A stretch of 64,000 nucleotides of DNA from Flavobacteriaceae bacterium UBA3339 (GCA_002360925.1 DERN01000011.1:4791-68790), one strand, 5' to 3'; shown: positions 43,220 through 52,987, counted from the stretch's first letter. The notes: generated by a model not told the origin, from the sequence alone. Translations and numbers: made by a program.

Positions 43220-43752
43220 ATTTTATTTATTAACTGATATAAAGCTTCATCTTTGAATTGGTTTCCTTCGCGAATCCACGCTTTTTTAACTCCAACCAAT
43301 TCGAAGCCAAATTTAGAAAAAAGCTGAATGCTTGGTTCATTTTCTATGAGAATATTAACATAAATCTGATGAAGATTTAAATATTTGAATACATAATTGA
43401 TTATCAAGCTTAAAGCTTCGCTTCCGTAACCTTTTCCTCTTTTGGAAGATTCGGCAATAACGATTCCTAAACCAACTCGGCTATTTCGCGGATCGAAATC
43501 GAACAAATCGATAAAACCGATACGATCTTTATTTTCGGCATCGCAAATAACCCAACGTTGTTGTTTGATTTCGTAAATATCCTGATGTGCTTGTTCAATA
43601 TATTGCGACAATGTATAATCGGAAAACGGTTGAACGGTTTGACTAATAATCCAAAACTCCGGATTATTTTCAACTTGTTTTAAAAACAACAAATCGGTTG
43701 GCTCTAAAGCTCTTAAAAAAACTGAATCGTTATGTAATTTTACACCTTCCAT
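43216..43752 (-). CDS. GNAT-family N-acetyltransferase (RimJ/RimL-like)
   Basis: A 178-residue acetyltransferase_3 (RimJ/RimL type) protein. The acetyl-CoA-binding loop is SSKRGKGYGSEALSLIINYVF, with a preceding strand VGLGIVIAE and a typical late segment NEPSIQLFSKFGFELVGVKK. The substrate may be a protein N terminus, an aminoglycoside-like compound or another amine; the context (dapF, mltG) does not decide. Overlaps with both neighbours show co-translation. Confidence 0.88.
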   Translation of the reverse strand: MEGVKLHNDSVFLRALEPTDLLFLKQVENNPEFWIISQTVQPFSDYTLSQYIEQAHQDIYEIKQQRWVICDAENKDRIGFIDLFDFDPRNSRVGLGIVIAESSKRGKGYGSEALSLIINYVFKYLNLHQIYVNILIENEPSIQLFSKFGFELVGVKKAWIREGNQFKDEALYQLINKI

Positions 43753-44522
43753 ATTCCTTTAAATACAAATTGCGCAGGTCCTATTAAATGAATGTTCGTA
43801 TACTTATTCCCTTCTTTATGGAACGAAATCATTAAATTTCCGCCCGGAATCTGAATATGAACTTTATTCGTTTTTGCCTTTCCTAAAAAGTGCATTCCTA
43901 AAGCAACAGCCGTTGCGCCGGTTCCGCAAGATAACGTTTCATCTTCTACTCCGCGTTCGTACGTTCGCACTTTATAATGATCGGGATCAATAGCTTCAAC
44001 CACATTTACATTGGTTCCGCCAGGCGCATATTGGTTTGAATAACGAATTTCTTTTCCGAAATCATAAATCGGAAAATGTTCAATTTCACTTACCATTGCA
44101 ATATGATGCGGAGAACCGGTATTTAAAAATAAGCTTCCGTCTTCGTTTTGAATTATTTCCGAAACATCGATCATTTCTAACGAAACAACTTCTTTATCAA
44201 CTTTTGCCAAATGTTTTCCGTCAATTGCCATAAAACTCGTTTCATCGCCAATCAAATTCAAATCATGAGCAAAACGCACAATACTTCTTCCGCCGTTTCC
44301 GCACATCGTACTTTCGTTTCCGTCCGAATTAAAATAAACCATTTTAAAATCCTGCTCCGAATCATTTTCCAACAGAATCAATCCATCAGCTCCAATTCCA
44401 AATCGGCGATCGCACATTTTCTCAATCAGCGAAATATTCTCTTTCGGGAAGGTTAAATTCCGATTATCAATCATAATGAAATCGTTTCCTGTTCCCTGAT
44501 ATTTATAAAATTGTATTTCCAT
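43740..44522 (-). CDS. dapF: Diaminopimelate epimerase DapF
   Basis: A 260-residue cofactor-independent epimerase that converts LL- to meso-diaminopimelate for lysine and peptidoglycan synthesis. The two catalytic cysteines are in MCGNGGRSIVRFA and LSCGTGATAVALG. The start (MEIQFYKYQGTGNDFIMID) is a classic DapF opening. It is first in an operon with a GNAT acetyltransferase and mltG, a cell-wall related grouping. Confidence 0.96.
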   Translation of the reverse strand: MEIQFYKYQGTGNDFIMIDNRNLTFPKENISLIEKMCDRRFGIGADGLILLENDSEQDFKMVYFNSDGNESTMCGNGGRSIVRFAHDLNLIGDETSFMAIDGKHLAKVDKEVVSLEMIDVSEIIQNEDGSLFLNTGSPHHIAMVSEIEHFPIYDFGKEIRYSNQYAPGGTNVNVVEAIDPDHYKVRTYERGVEDETLSCGTGATAVALGMHFLGKAKTNKVHIQIPGGNLMISFHKEGNKYTNIHLIGPAQFVFKGIWKV

Positions 44523-44661
44523 TTTGTAGTCGTAAATTACTTTGTAAATGTAAGAAAAGATTTTAGCATATTTTTAGGTGTTAATGCATCGTTAAAGCAA
44601 TTGATCTTATTTAAAACTTCAAATAACTTTACTATTAAATTAACCTTTATATAAAATAATA

Positions 44662-46062
44662 ATGAAAAATTTTGGAACTATTTTATTAGCTTCATTAATT
44701 AGCGGATCATTGACTTTGGGTGCTTATAAGTTGTTTTTTGAACATAACGTTTCAGATGTAAAACAAAACGAACTTATTACGACTACTTCTCCTTTAAAAA
44801 ATGCGTCGTTAGAGTACGCTTACAATACCAATTCGTTTACCGAAGCTGCCGACAGAACCATTCATACCGTTGTGCATGTAAAAAACGTTTCGTACCGAAC
44901 AAGTCCTTCAAATCCTATTTTAGAATATTTTTATGGTTATAAAGGCGGACAAACACAAGCGCAAATTGGAACCGGATCAGGAGTTATTGTTTCGGAAGAC
45001 GGTTACATTGTAACGAATAATCACGTTATTAAAGGAGCAACACAGTTAGAAATTACGTTAAATGACAACAGAACATTTCCTGCAAAATTGATTGGAACCG
45101 ATTCTAAAATGGATATTGCTTTATTAAAAATCGATACCAAAGAAAAATTACCTTATTCGGTTTTTGCTGACTCTGACGGAATAAAAATTGGAGAATGGGT
45201 TCTGGCAATCGGAAATCCATATAATCTTACTTCAACTGTAACTGCCGGAATTGTTTCTGCAAAAGCAAGGAATCTTTCTACCAGCGGAATTCAATCTTTT
45301 ATTCAAACTGATGCTGTTGTGAATCCTGGAAATTCAGGCGGAGCTTTGGTTAACAGTAACGGCGAATTAATCGGAATTAACACCATGATTTATTCAACAA
45401 CCGGTTCGTACGCGGGTTACTCTTTTGCGGTTCCGTCTAATATGGTTCGGAAAATTGTAACCGATATTATGGAATTCGGAAAAGTGCAACAAGGAATTTT
45501 GGGTGTTCAAGGATTTGAATTGAACACCCAAATTGCTGGCGAACAAAAAGTTAATTTAACCAAAGGATTTTATGTTGATGCGGTAAATAAAAAATCGGGT
45601 GCCGAAACTGCAGGACTTAAAAAAGGCGATATTATTACCGCGGTTGAAGGAAAAAGCATTTCGAACTTTTTAGATTTAAACGGTATTATTGCTACAAAAA
45701 GACCAAACGATTTTGTAAATGTAGAATTTGTTCGAAACAACAAAAAACAATCCATAAAAGTACAACTTTCTTCTAAAGAAATAGCTCAATTACAATTTAA
45801 CGGATTCGAAATTGAAGATTTAAGCGATCGTGAAAAGTCTAATTTAGGAATTGATTATGGTGTAAAAATTAAAAACGTTGACAATGAACGATACGCAGCT
45901 TATGCCGATGAACTTCAAGGAGCTATTATTCTTTCGGTAAACGGAACAAAAGTGAACGATATTGAAACTGCGAGAATTCTTTTAAATGAAAACAGCGGAA
46001 AAAATAGTCTAAGATTAGATGTTATTACCAAAAAAATGGAACGCGTTCGCCTAATTATGTAA
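44662..46062 (+). CDS. HtrA/DegP-type periplasmic serine protease
   Basis: A 466-residue exported trypsin-like protease with an N-terminal anchor or signal (TILLASLISGSLTLGAYKLFF). The catalytic triad is visible in VTNNHVIKGA (His), DSKMDIALLKI (Asp) and VNPGNSGGALVN (Ser). PDZ domains follow: one at about 280-370 (SGAETAGLKKGDIITAVEGK) and a shorter one at the end (ILSVNGTKVNDIETARILL). It should degrade or refold damaged envelope proteins. It is a single gene, 96 bp before gap. Confidence 0.93.
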   Translation: MKNFGTILLASLISGSLTLGAYKLFFEHNVSDVKQNELITTTSPLKNASLEYAYNTNSFTEAADRTIHTVVHVKNVSYRTSPSNPILEYFYGYKGGQTQAQIGTGSGVIVSEDGYIVTNNHVIKGATQLEITLNDNRTFPAKLIGTDSKMDIALLKIDTKEKLPYSVFADSDGIKIGEWVLAIGNPYNLTSTVTAGIVSAKARNLSTSGIQSFIQTDAVVNPGNSGGALVNSNGELIGINTMIYSTTGSYAGYSFAVPSNMVRKIVTDIMEFGKVQQGILGVQGFELNTQIAGEQKVNLTKGFYVDAVNKKSGAETAGLKKGDIITAVEGKSISNFLDLNGIIATKRPNDFVNVEFVRNNKKQSIKVQLSSKEIAQLQFNGFEIEDLSDREKSNLGIDYGVKIKNVDNERYAAYADELQGAIILSVNGTKVNDIETARILLNENSGKNSLRLDVITKKMERVRLIM

Positions 46063-46157
46063 CAAACTGATTTTCTTTAAAATTGTTTACTAGGAAATAT
46101 CTCAAAATTTAATATTTTTGTAACAAATTTTAAACAACACAATTTTTTAACTCCACT

Positions 46158-47603
46158 ATGGAAAATAATTTATACGAAAAGGAACTTGCTTTTCAGGCTG
46201 ACAGAAGAAAAGCTTGTGTAGAGCTTATCAAGATTGTAAATGATTTATGGTATGATAAATCGATCGAATTGGTAATTTTCCGCAATCAACTTTTAGATCG
46301 TAACGTAAGTGACATTATCAACTTACACGAATATGCTGCAAAGTTTGTAGGAAAACCAATCAATGTTTTTGATACAGTAGAAATTGCACGTGCTATTTTA
46401 ACTTCTGACTTACCTCCTGCTCGTATCGATTTAGGAAAATTAACTTTCGAATACCATTCAGAAGGCGAAAAATACAATGATGCTTTATCATTTGTTGTCG
46501 ATAAATTAAAAGATGCTAAGAACACTACGAATATTGTTCCTAAAGATGTTGTTTTATACGGATTTGGACGCATTGGTCGTTTATTAGCTCGCGAATTGAT
46601 GGCTAAAATCGGAAAAGGTCAGCAATTACGCCTAAAAGCAATTGTAACTCGTGATAAAAACGATGAATTATCATTAGAAAAACGTGCTTCATTATTACGT
46701 TTAGATTCAATTCATGGCGATTTCGAAGGTTCTGTTAGTGTTGATGTGGAAAACGAATCATTAATCATTAACGGTTCGCCGGTTCGTATGATTTCTGCTG
46801 CACAACCAGAAGATATCGATTATACACAATACGGAATCGAAAACGCTTTAATTATCGATAACACAGGTGTTTTTAAAGATGAAGAAGCTTTATCTCGTCA
46901 TTTAAAATCAAAAGGTGCCGATAAAGTTATTTTAACTGCTCCAGGAAAAGGTGTTCCTAATATTGTTTACGGTGTAAATCATAATGCTTACAATGTTGAC
47001 GAAACTAAAATTTGGTCTGCCGCTTCTTGTACAACGAATGCAATTACACCGGTTTTAGCTGCTTTAGAAGAAACTTTAGGAGTGGTAAAAGGACATTTAG
47101 AAACAATTCACGCTTATACAAACGATCAAAACCTTGTTGATAATATGCACAAAAAATACCGTCGTGGTAGAGCTGCTGCATTAAACATGGTTATTACCGA
47201 AACAGGTGCTGGTTCGGCTGTTGCAAAAGCATTGCCTGCTTTAGCTGGAAAATTGACTTCGAATGCAATTCGCGTTCCGGTTCCAAACGGATCTTTAGTT
47301 GTCTTAAATCTTGAAGTAGGAAAAGAAACTTCGGTTGAAGGAATTCACGAAATCATGAAGAAATATGCGTTAGAAGGCGAATTGGTAGAACAAATCAAAT
47401 ATTCGTTAAACAACGAATTAGTATCTTCTGACATCATCGGAACTTCGGCTCCTGCAATTTATGATTCGCATGCTACAATCGTTTCTACCGATGGTAAAAA
47501 CATTGTATTATATATTTGGTACGATAACGAATATGGTTACAGCCACCAAGTTATTCGCTTGGCAAAACACGTTGCTAAAGTTCGCAGATATACGTACTAT
47601 TAA
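46158..47603 (+). CDS. gap: Glyceraldehyde-3-phosphate dehydrogenase, long form
   Basis: A 481-residue GAPDH. The Rossmann motif GFGRIG is at about 135-140 and the catalytic Cys is in AASCTTNAITP, with INGSPVRMIS-, GKLTSNAIRVPVPNGSLVVL- and WYDNEYGYSHQV-type conserved segments. Compared with the usual 330-340 residues it has a roughly 130-residue N-terminal extension and an insertion; this long type is a known subgroup (GapB-like/gap3) found in Bacteroidota and some proteobacteria. Cofactor preference cannot be settled here. A TATTTTTG element at 46113-46120 is a possible -7 site. Confidence 0.92.
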   Translation: MENNLYEKELAFQADRRKACVELIKIVNDLWYDKSIELVIFRNQLLDRNVSDIINLHEYAAKFVGKPINVFDTVEIARAILTSDLPPARIDLGKLTFEYHSEGEKYNDALSFVVDKLKDAKNTTNIVPKDVVLYGFGRIGRLLARELMAKIGKGQQLRLKAIVTRDKNDELSLEKRASLLRLDSIHGDFEGSVSVDVENESLIINGSPVRMISAAQPEDIDYTQYGIENALIIDNTGVFKDEEALSRHLKSKGADKVILTAPGKGVPNIVYGVNHNAYNVDETKIWSAASCTTNAITPVLAALEETLGVVKGHLETIHAYTNDQNLVDNMHKKYRRGRAAALNMVITETGAGSAVAKALPALAGKLTSNAIRVPVPNGSLVVLNLEVGKETSVEGIHEIMKKYALEGELVEQIKYSLNNELVSSDIIGTSAPAIYDSHATIVSTDGKNIVLYIWYDNEYGYSHQVIRLAKHVAKVRRYTYY

Positions 47604-47624
47604 TAGTCGATTATTTTAAATATT

Positions 47625-47658
47625 TAAAGAGTCAATTTTTTCAATTGGCTCTTTTTTG
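47625..47658 (+). terminator. Intrinsic terminator after gap
   Basis: AAGAGTCAATT pairs with AATTGGCTCTT (one wobble) and is followed by a T run. Confidence 0.85.
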
Positions 47659-47718
47659 TTTAGGTTTTCAATCAAACTTTAACACAACCCAAATTCTTTG
47701 TTTAACTTTAAAGAAAAA

Positions 47719-48273
47719 ATGGCACGCACACCTTCAAATATGTTAGCTTTAGGAACTTCGTTCAGTTCTTTTACACTTTGGGACACCACATCGCAAAAAA
47801 CAAAATCATTCGATGAAGCTAAAGGCGAAAAAGGTACGGTTCTATTTTTTATTTGTAACCATTGCCCTTTTGTTCATCATGTGATGGAAGAAGTTGTTCG
47901 GATTGTAAACGATTATAGAGTTCAAGGAATTGGCTTTATTGCAATTTCGAGTAACGATATCGAAAATTACCCACAAGACGCTCCCGATTTAATGACCGAC
48001 TTTGCTTTTAATAATAAATTCAACTTTCCATATTTCTATGACGAAACGCAAGAGGTTGCTAAAATATACGATGCAGCCTGCACACCCGATTTTTATTTAT
48101 TCGACGCAAATGATCGATTAGTTTACCGAGGGCAACTAGATGATTCGCGTCCAAATAATGGAATTGTCGTAAGCGGTTCTGATTTACGAAATGCTATTGA
48201 TGCAATACTTTACAATCGAAAAATCAACGATTTACAAAAACCTAGCTTAGGCTGTAATATTAAGTGGAAATAA
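47719..48273 (+). CDS. Thioredoxin-fold protein (AhpC/TSA-like)
   Basis: A 184-residue protein of the redoxin/thioredoxin superfamily with FFICNHCPFVHHVMEEV, a CxxC motif at the expected N-terminal helix position, and IAISSNDIENYPQDAP and CTPDFYLFDANDRLVYRGQ as later family segments. It is similar to a thioredoxin-family group common in Bacteroidota and cyanobacteria. No signal peptide, so cytoplasmic. The ATG at 47719 is preferred to an upstream TTG, since MARTPSNMLALG is the usual start. Confidence 0.88.
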   Translation: MARTPSNMLALGTSFSSFTLWDTTSQKTKSFDEAKGEKGTVLFFICNHCPFVHHVMEEVVRIVNDYRVQGIGFIAISSNDIENYPQDAPDLMTDFAFNNKFNFPYFYDETQEVAKIYDAACTPDFYLFDANDRLVYRGQLDDSRPNNGIVVSGSDLRNAIDAILYNRKINDLQKPSLGCNIKWK

Positions 48274-48296
48274 ATAGAATAATTCAATACTTTTTA

Positions 48297-48304
48297 TACC
48301 TTTG
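48297..48304 (+). promoter_or_regulatory. Possible -7 element of the glutamate synthase-like gene
   Basis: TACCTTTG matches TAnnTTTG; it would give a leader of about 160 nt before the ATG at 48469. The leader shows no clear structure. Confidence 0.4.
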
Positions 48305-48468
48305 CAAGCAATATTTTTCATTCGAAAATCGAAAAAATAGTTTATATAAATTATGGATTATTCATTTTTTTCCTAAATAAAAAAGCTATTTATAAGATTC
48401 TCTTAAGAAATAGATTGTTTTTACTAGATATTTAATCAACAATAACATTTTTATTGCATTAAAAACCT

Positions 48469-50025
48469 ATGTTACATCAAAAATTTTTAAATCGTTTTGT
48501 AATTAGACAGGTAATCTGGGCTTTCATTATCGTTTATTTAGCGGCAGCCTTGTATTTTGTTTTCTTTAAAGATTGGAGTTATTTAACACTTCTAATTCCA
48601 GTAATCTTATTCTATTTAGCTTTTAAAGATGCTTTTCAAACAAAGCATACCATTCGTAAAAACTATCCAATTATTGGACGTTTACGTTATATCTTGGAAG
48701 AAATTCGTCCCGAATTACGTCAGTATTTTTGGGAAGGCGAATTAGACGGAAAACCATTTAACCGTCGCGAACGTTCTATTGTTTACCAAAGAGCTAAAAA
48801 CGAAAAGCAAACCGTTTCTTTTGGTATGCAAGACGATCCAAACAGAATTGGATATGAGTGGGCTTCGCATTCGGTTTATCCAAAAACAATTTCTGATTTT
48901 AACTTTAGAACTATGATTGGAAACGATCAATGTTCACAACCATACAGCGCAAGTATTTATAACATTAGTGCCATGAGTTATGGTGCTTTGAGTAAAAAAG
49001 CAATTGTTTCTTTAAATAAAGGAGCAAAATTAGGCGGATTTGCTCATAATACTGGTGAAGGAGGAATTTCTCCTTATCATAGATCAGGCGGAGATTTGAT
49101 TTGGCAAATTGGTACAGGTTATTTTGGTTGTCGTGATGAACATGGTTTCTTTAGCGACCAACTTTTTGAAGAAAGATCTCAGTATCCTGAAGTAAAAATG
49201 ATCGAATTGAAATTGTCGCAAGGTGCAAAACCTGGACACGGAGGTTTGTTACCGGCAGAGAAAAACACTGTTGAAGTTTCTAAGATTCGTAACGTAAAAC
49301 CTCATACAACGGTTCACTCTCCTTCGTCTCACTCTGCTTTCAACAACGCAACAGAGTTAGCGCACTTTTTAGGTAAATTACGTAAATTGAGTGGAGGAAA
49401 ACCAGTTGGTTTTAAAATTTGTATTGGTCGTAAAGATGAATTCGTTGATATCATTAAAGCATTTAGCGAAACAGGTATTTACCCAGATTTCATAACGATT
49501 GATGGAGCTGAAGGAGGAACCGGAGCTGCACCTTTAGAGTTTATCGACTATATGGGAATGGCTTTATCGGACGCTTTAGTATTTGCTAATAAAATTTTAA
49601 GCCAATACAACATTCGTCAACACGTAAGAATCATTGCTGCCGGAAAAGTAATTTCTGCTTTTGATTTAGCTAAAACAATGGCCTTAGGAGCAGATGCTTG
49701 TTATTCGGCTCGTGGAATGATGTTTGCTTTAGGATGTATCCAAGCTTTACAATGTGATAGCGGACATTGTCCGGTTGGTATTGCAACGCAAGATCCATTA
49801 TTATTTGAAGGAATGGATATTACAGACAAATCGGTTCGAGTTGCAACTTTCCATAAAAACACTATGAAAGCTTTTGGAGAATTTATTGGAGCATGTGGTT
49901 TCTCTAAACCATCGGAAATTAACTCTGAAGTTTTCCACAAACGAATTGAACATGGTAAAAACATGTCGTTTAAAGACATGTATTTCTCAGATACAGATAC
50001 AACGCAACAAAAAAAACAAGCGTAA
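48469..50025 (+). CDS. FMN-binding glutamate synthase-family protein
   Basis: A 518-residue protein with two N-terminal membrane helices (FIIVYLAAALYFVFF, LTLLIPVILFYLAF) and a GltB-like FMN/TIM-barrel domain. Family text includes NISAMSYGALSKKAIVSLNKGAKLGG in two blocks, EGGISPYHR, KLSQGAKPGHGG, DGAEGGTGAAP and CQ-type cluster residues in GLGC-like MFALGCIQALQCDSGHCPVGIATQ, which can bind a 3Fe-4S cluster. It resembles the central and synthase domains of glutamate synthase without the amidotransferase domain. The physiological reaction is uncertain. Confidence 0.9.
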   Translation: MLHQKFLNRFVIRQVIWAFIIVYLAAALYFVFFKDWSYLTLLIPVILFYLAFKDAFQTKHTIRKNYPIIGRLRYILEEIRPELRQYFWEGELDGKPFNRRERSIVYQRAKNEKQTVSFGMQDDPNRIGYEWASHSVYPKTISDFNFRTMIGNDQCSQPYSASIYNISAMSYGALSKKAIVSLNKGAKLGGFAHNTGEGGISPYHRSGGDLIWQIGTGYFGCRDEHGFFSDQLFEERSQYPEVKMIELKLSQGAKPGHGGLLPAEKNTVEVSKIRNVKPHTTVHSPSSHSAFNNATELAHFLGKLRKLSGGKPVGFKICIGRKDEFVDIIKAFSETGIYPDFITIDGAEGGTGAAPLEFIDYMGMALSDALVFANKILSQYNIRQHVRIIAAGKVISAFDLAKTMALGADACYSARGMMFALGCIQALQCDSGHCPVGIATQDPLLFEGMDITDKSVRVATFHKNTMKAFGEFIGACGFSKPSEINSEVFHKRIEHGKNMSFKDMYFSDTDTTQQKKQA

Positions 50026-50060
50026 CAAAAAAAGAAGATCAATTGATCTTCTTTTTTTGT
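50026..50060. terminator. Bidirectional intrinsic terminator
   Basis: AAAAAAAGAAGATC-AATT-GATCTTCTTTTTTT, a perfect stem between convergent genes. Confidence 0.92.
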
Positions 50061-50061
50061 T

Positions 50062-50607
50062 TTAATATCTTTCTAAAACAACCTCTAACGGTTTATTCAT
50101 TCTTCGTCCAAACTGCATGGCTTTTTGTCGTTCTTCCGAATCGCATAGAATATACATATTATAAGGAGCAAGCTGCATAGTAAAGGTTTTAAAATGTCCG
50201 CCGTTTTCTTCTCCGTCAATATCTTCTATCTTTAAATAATATTCTTCGGCAGGAAATGTGTTCGAAACCGTTACCAAATAATGATCATCGGCAAAATAAT
50301 AAAACCACTTTCCTTCATCAAATCCTTCTAATCGTTTGTTATTGCTATCAATTTTATAATTACGAACAAATCGTAAAGGCTGATTGTTATTTCTCCAACT
50401 TAGTTTAAATTCTTTGTTGATAGCTTCGTTTCCGTTTTCATCACAAATTGTCATTTTTAAGCCATTAATTGTTTGGCTTTTTCCGTCTTCATGGGGTTTT
50501 ATCACAATATAACTTGTAAAATCATAACCACAATGAATGGCGTCGCCAATTTGTGCCTGCATAGATGTTGCTAATAAACCAACAAAATAAAGCATTGTTT
50601 TTTTCAT
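50062..50607 (-). CDS. Secreted protein of unknown function
   Basis: A 181-residue protein with a clear signal peptide (MKKTMLYFVGLLATSMQAQ). The mature part has alternating beta-type segments (DFTSYIVIKPHEDGKSQTI, YYFADDHYLVTVSNTF, YYLKIEDIDGEENGGHF) and two or three cysteines (HCGYDF, MTICDENG, ILCDSEE), so a disulfide-stabilised beta domain is likely. I do not recognise the family. It is probably a single gene, with a hairpin at 50618-50657 separating it from the next minus-strand gene's end. Confidence 0.75.
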   Translation of the reverse strand: MKKTMLYFVGLLATSMQAQIGDAIHCGYDFTSYIVIKPHEDGKSQTINGLKMTICDENGNEAINKEFKLSWRNNNQPLRFVRNYKIDSNNKRLEGFDEGKWFYYFADDHYLVTVSNTFPAEEYYLKIEDIDGEENGGHFKTFTMQLAPYNMYILCDSEERQKAMQFGRRMNKPLEVVLERY

Positions 50608-50617
50608 ACAACAAATG

Positions 50618-50657
50618 TAAAAGAAAAATACCTCTTACAAAATATAAGAGGTATTTT
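50618..50657 (-). terminator. Intrinsic terminator after the cytoplasmic isomerase
   Basis: AAAATACCTCTT pairs with AAGAGGTATTTT; on the minus strand it is followed by TTTTTC-rich sequence. Confidence 0.85.
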
Positions 50658-50661
50658 AAGA

Positions 50662-51594
50662 TTATTTTACGTTTACTAACTCCACGTCGAAAATTAACGT
50701 TGCGTTTGGAGGAATTACGCCACCAGCTCCGCGCGATCCATATCCTAAATGAGAAGGAATAACAAAACGAGCTTTATCGCCAACATTTAACAACATAATA
50801 CCTTCGTCCCAACCTTCAATTACCTGACCAACACCAACGTTAAATTCAATTGGTTGTTTGCGTTTATATGAATCGTCAAAAACTTGTCCGTTTGTTAATT
50901 GTCCTTTATAATGAACTGCTACTGTATTTCCTTTTTCGGCTTTTTTACCAGAACCTTTTACAATGAATTGGTAACGTAATCCGCTTTCCGTTTTTTCGAA
51001 CCCAGCAGCGAATTTGTCTAATTCAGCTTCTATTTTCTCTTTTTCTTCTGCAACACGTTTTTCACGCGCTCCTTCAAACGTTCTAAAAGCTTCAATTGCG
51101 TTCCACTTTTCTGCTTCAGCTCCTACACGAATAATTTCAACTTTATCCATTGTATCTCCTTGTGCAATAGCATCAACAACATCTTGTCCTTCTACCACAT
51201 ATCCAAAAACGGTATGATTATTATCTAACCAAGGAGTTGGAACGTGTGTAATAAAAAACTGAGAACCGTTTGTTCCAGGACCTGAATTTGCCATAGACAA
51301 AACGCCTGGTTTGTCATGTTTTAATTCCGGATGAAATTCGTCGTCGAATTTATATCCCGGTCCACCTGTTCCGATTCCTTGCGGGCATCCGCCTTGAATC
51401 ATAAAATCAGGAATTACTCTATGGAATTTCAATCCATCATAATAAGGATTTCCTTGATTACGAGATGTGTTTTCTAAGTTTCCTTCTGCCAAAGCAACAA
51501 AGTTCCCTACTGTTCCTGGCGTTTTATCGTAAGTTAATTTTACTAAAATAGCACCTTTTGGAGTGCTAAATTTCGCGTAAATTCCGTTTTCCAT
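50662..51594 (-). CDS. Cytoplasmic cyclophilin-FKBP fusion peptidyl-prolyl isomerase
   Basis: A 310-residue protein with a cyclophilin domain (about 5-165: FHRVIPDFMIQGGCPQG, NSGPGTNGSQFFITHVPTP), a short charged coiled-coil-like linker and an FKBP domain (about 205-310: GNTVAVHYKGQLTNGQVFDDS, PSHLGYGSRGAGGVIPPNATLIFDVEL). Unlike the paralogs at 10432 and 11507 it has no signal peptide (MENGIYAKFSTPKG) and its FKBP part is the canonical short type. It should assist folding in the cytoplasm. Confidence 0.93.
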   Translation of the reverse strand: MENGIYAKFSTPKGAILVKLTYDKTPGTVGNFVALAEGNLENTSRNQGNPYYDGLKFHRVIPDFMIQGGCPQGIGTGGPGYKFDDEFHPELKHDKPGVLSMANSGPGTNGSQFFITHVPTPWLDNNHTVFGYVVEGQDVVDAIAQGDTMDKVEIIRVGAEAEKWNAIEAFRTFEGAREKRVAEEKEKIEAELDKFAAGFEKTESGLRYQFIVKGSGKKAEKGNTVAVHYKGQLTNGQVFDDSYKRKQPIEFNVGVGQVIEGWDEGIMLLNVGDKARFVIPSHLGYGSRGAGGVIPPNATLIFDVELVNVK

Positions 51595-51681
51595 ACTTTT
51601 AAATATTTGTGCAAATATACTCTTATTTCCTTTTTCTATCCCTTAAAATAAGTATAAAGCTTTTTAAGAGAAAAGAAATTG

Positions 51682-51689
51682 TAATTTTG
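51682..51689 (+). promoter_or_regulatory. -7 promoter element of trmD
   Basis: TAATTTTG matches TAnnTTTG and lies 22 bp before the trmD start codon. Confidence 0.55.
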
Positions 51690-51711
51690 CAGAAATTTTA
51701 CAGAACTCATT

Positions 51712-52392
51712 ATGCGTATTGATATCATTACCGTTTTACCTGAATTAATTAAAAGTCCGTTTGAAGCTTCGATTTTAAAAAGAGCCATTGCAAAAGGTTT
51801 GGTCGAAGTTCACTTTCATAATTTAAGAGATTACAGCACCAACAAACATAAAAATGTAGATGATTATCAGTTTGGCGGCGGCGCAGGTATGGTGATGAGT
51901 ATTGAACCGATTGATGCTTGCATTACGAAGCTGAAAAGCGAAAGACAATACGACGAGGTTATTTATATGACGCCGGATGGCGAAACGCTGAATCAGCAAA
52001 TTGCAAACGGAATGTCGATGCTTGAAAACATTATAATTCTTTGCGGACATTACAAAGGAGTAGATCAACGTGTTCGCGATCATTTTATTACGCGCGAAAT
52101 TTCGATTGGCGATTATGTACTTTCGGGAGGCGAATTGGGTGCTGCTGTTTTATGCGACGCAATTATTCGATTGATTCCGGGAGTTCTTTCAAACGAAACA
52201 TCTGCTTTAACCGATAGTTTTCAGGATAATCTTTTGGCTCCGCCTATTTATACGCGTCCTGCTGAATACAAAGGTTGGAAGGTTCCGGATATTTTATTGA
52301 GTGGAAATTTTCCTGAAATTGAAAAATGGCGCGAACAAAAAGCGTATGAACATACGCAAAACCGACGTCCGGATTTGTTGGAAGATGAGTAA
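51712..52392 (+). CDS. trmD: tRNA (guanine-N1)-methyltransferase TrmD
   Basis: A 226-residue SPOUT methyltransferase that makes m1G37 in tRNAs reading CNN and GGG-type codons. The knot motifs IILCGHYKGVDQRVRDHF and EISIGDYVLSGGELGA are diagnostic, as is YQFGGGAGMVM. In many bacteria trmD is directly upstream of rplS; here two genes and a repeat-like element lie between them. Confidence 0.96.
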   Translation: MRIDIITVLPELIKSPFEASILKRAIAKGLVEVHFHNLRDYSTNKHKNVDDYQFGGGAGMVMSIEPIDACITKLKSERQYDEVIYMTPDGETLNQQIANGMSMLENIIILCGHYKGVDQRVRDHFITREISIGDYVLSGGELGAAVLCDAIIRLIPGVLSNETSALTDSFQDNLLAPPIYTRPAEYKGWKVPDILLSGNFPEIEKWREQKAYEHTQNRRPDLLEDE

Positions 52393-52414
52393 TTAATAAA
52401 AAACAACTATAATA

Positions 52415-52957
52415 ATGGAAAAGTGGAAATCCTATGTAATCTTATTTTTTGTTATTTGTGCAGTAATAATCGGCTATCCTTTTTTCACGATAAAATATTT
52501 TGAAACCTCAATAGCCTTAGCGGTAGTTACTAAATTTCTATTACTCCCAATTATTATAGGCTTAGTAATTTTTTCTCCAAAGCTTTACTATAAAAAAATA
52601 AAAAAATTAGACAAAAAAATTCCAAATAGTAGTTTTAAAGAAAAATTACGAGATTTTACTTCAATAACCATGATGATTATTTGTTTATCTGGAATTTTAT
52701 TTGGTATTGCATTTTCATTAATAATTACTACAAACAAACTGTTTGCAAAGCCTCAAATTGTAAAAATTAACGAAAATGTTATAAAATATAATCAATATAT
52801 TTCAAAATACGGAAGATTAAGACATTATATTGATTTTAAAAGTCCGAAAACACAAGAAATTATTCATTTAGAAGTTTATCGAGAGTATTATGTTGGCGAA
52901 ATATTTGAAAAAGAAATGAAATATGGAGCTTGGGGAATATTATATTCAACAGATTAA
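52415..52957 (+). CDS. Membrane protein of unknown function
   Basis: A 180-residue protein with three hydrophobic segments (about 8-25, 33-52 and 86-106: IMMIICLSGILFGIAFSLII-like) and a C-terminal soluble domain of about 70 residues (IVKINENVIKYNQYISKYGRLRHYIDF, then HLEVYREYYVGEIF). I recognise no family. It lies 22 bp after trmD and looks richer in A/T and lysine than its neighbours, which may mean later acquisition. It splits the usual trmD-rplS pair. Confidence 0.7.
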   Translation: MEKWKSYVILFFVICAVIIGYPFFTIKYFETSIALAVVTKFLLLPIIIGLVIFSPKLYYKKIKKLDKKIPNSSFKEKLRDFTSITMMIICLSGILFGIAFSLIITTNKLFAKPQIVKINENVIKYNQYISKYGRLRHYIDFKSPKTQEIIHLEVYREYYVGEIFEKEMKYGAWGILYSTD

Positions 52958-52987
52958 AGCTATCTGTATACACAAAATAATCTTTTG

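Noticed and set aside
46158..46560. Gene fusion or frameshift at the start of gap because of the long N terminus
   Set aside because: The long GAPDH form with an N-terminal extension is a known natural type and the frame is continuous.
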